Source: Shewanella psychromarinicola (GTDB taxonomy: Bacteria; Pseudomonadota; Gammaproteobacteria; Enterobacterales; Shewanellaceae). From it: DNA of 64,000 nucleotides. A model generated the notes under the pieces. That model had not been told where the DNA came from and searched no databases. It was given only the letters and a program-made list of their open reading frames with translations. Position 1 is the stretch's first letter. Each line of letters begins with the position of its first letter. The stretch lies in contig NZ_CP034073.1 in assembly GCF_003855155.1 (NCBI RefSeq), forward strand, positions 1,922,001 through 1,986,000, in the 5' to 3' direction. Made by a program: the position numbers and the translations under genes. Of this stretch, positions 63,783 through 64,000 are shown piece by piece.

Positions 63783-64000
63783 TTATCGGTCAAACTGCAT
63801 AGAGTGTAACTCAATTGCAAATGGACCTTGTTGTTTTTGTGCGACTAAAAATCCAACACGATTAATATCATTTAAATGTAATGTTGGTGCATTCGCGACT
63901 GCGCGTCCCCTAAAGCTGACCGTAAAATCTGCAGGGGTAAAAGCATGTTGAGTGAGTGTGTCTGCGCTAGTGGTAAAGTTAGCAACATAGGCTTCACCAT
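63783..64000 (-). CDS. CIA30-domain protein, C-terminal end (partial)
   Basis: The frame is open to the window edge and ends at TAA 63783-63785. The last 72 residues include FTVSFRGRAVANAPTLHL, NDINRVGFLVAQKQQGPF and a final short strand. This layout matches the C-terminus of NADH:ubiquinone oxidoreductase intermediate-associated protein 30 (CIA30) family proteins, which have a galactose-binding-like fold. Only the end is in the window, so the call is moderate. Confidence 0.65.
   Translation of the reverse strand, partial: GEAYVANFTTSADTLTQHAFTPADFTVSFRGRAVANAPTLHLNDINRVGFLVAQKQQGPFAIELHSMQFDR

Overview
The window looks like chromosome of a marine gammaproteobacterium, most probably a low-GC Shewanella. 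The proteins, the E. coli-like gene orders (crp/prkB/yheU/yheT/yheS, and sfsA-dksA-gluQ-pcnB-folK-panB-panC) and the argD-astA-astD arginine cluster all fit that genus. This assignment comes from recalled family features, not from a database search. Most of the sequence is ordinary core genome. The accessory or unusual material is at about 16.4-19.0 kb, 38.5-45.9 kb, 48.7-50.5 kb, 58.1-58.6 kb and 61.3-61.7 kb.

Layout. 0-2.3 kb: end of an S9 peptidase and an HDOD protein. 2.7-7.4 kb: arginine succinyltransferase pathway genes (argD/astC, astA, astD) and a DUF1338 enzyme. 7.4-10.5 kb: a PepSY protein with a PhoP/PhoQ-like two-component system, then crp. 10.8-16.4 kb: a Sel1/TPR protein, prkB, yheU, yheT, and a Tat-signal protein with its GMC oxidoreductase. 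16.4-19.0 kb: an accessory patch with a truncated REP-associated transposase start joined in frame to a GH5 glycanase lipoprotein, and a decayed small gene. 19-28.9 kb: TIGR02444 protein, yheS, yheV, a DUF4124 protein, and the pantothenate/folate/poly(A)/DksA cluster, in which pcnB appears to start at AUU as in E. coli. 29-38.4 kb: pepB, thpR, a GGDEF-EAL protein, hrpB and mrcB.

38.5-45.9 kb holds the most interesting block. A K+-channel-like gene sits between diverged direct repeats. Next to it is a seven-gene minus-strand cluster: lipoprotein, double DUF350 membrane protein, membrane-fused spermidine-synthase-like protein, DUF2170, PspA/IM30, DUF2491, and a small protein that looks like two ribbon-helix-helix units in tandem. 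The same 13-bp palindrome, GACATAATATGTC or its reverse complement, occurs three times, overlapping the -35 region of both predicted promoters of the cluster. I propose a polyamine/PspA membrane-stress module controlled by its own RHH protein.

45.9-54 kb: glnE, a decayed gene, an SbtA-like permease, a 15-bp minisatellite, a DUF3081 protein, zapE, a membrane-anchored bactofilin and an L,D-transpeptidase. 54-58.3 kb: norR and a quinol-type NO reductase, with a sigma-54 promoter and three GT-N7-AC sites, two of them inside a perfect 48-bp palindrome. 58.5-61.3 kb: a SlyA/MarR regulator with two TTAGC-type operators, followed by a HlyD-type adaptor and a FUSC/DUF2955 pump. 61.3-64 kb: 8-bp and 7-bp tandem repeats, a Sel1 protein, a small Trp-rich protein, a HAD phosphatase and the end of a CIA30-domain gene.
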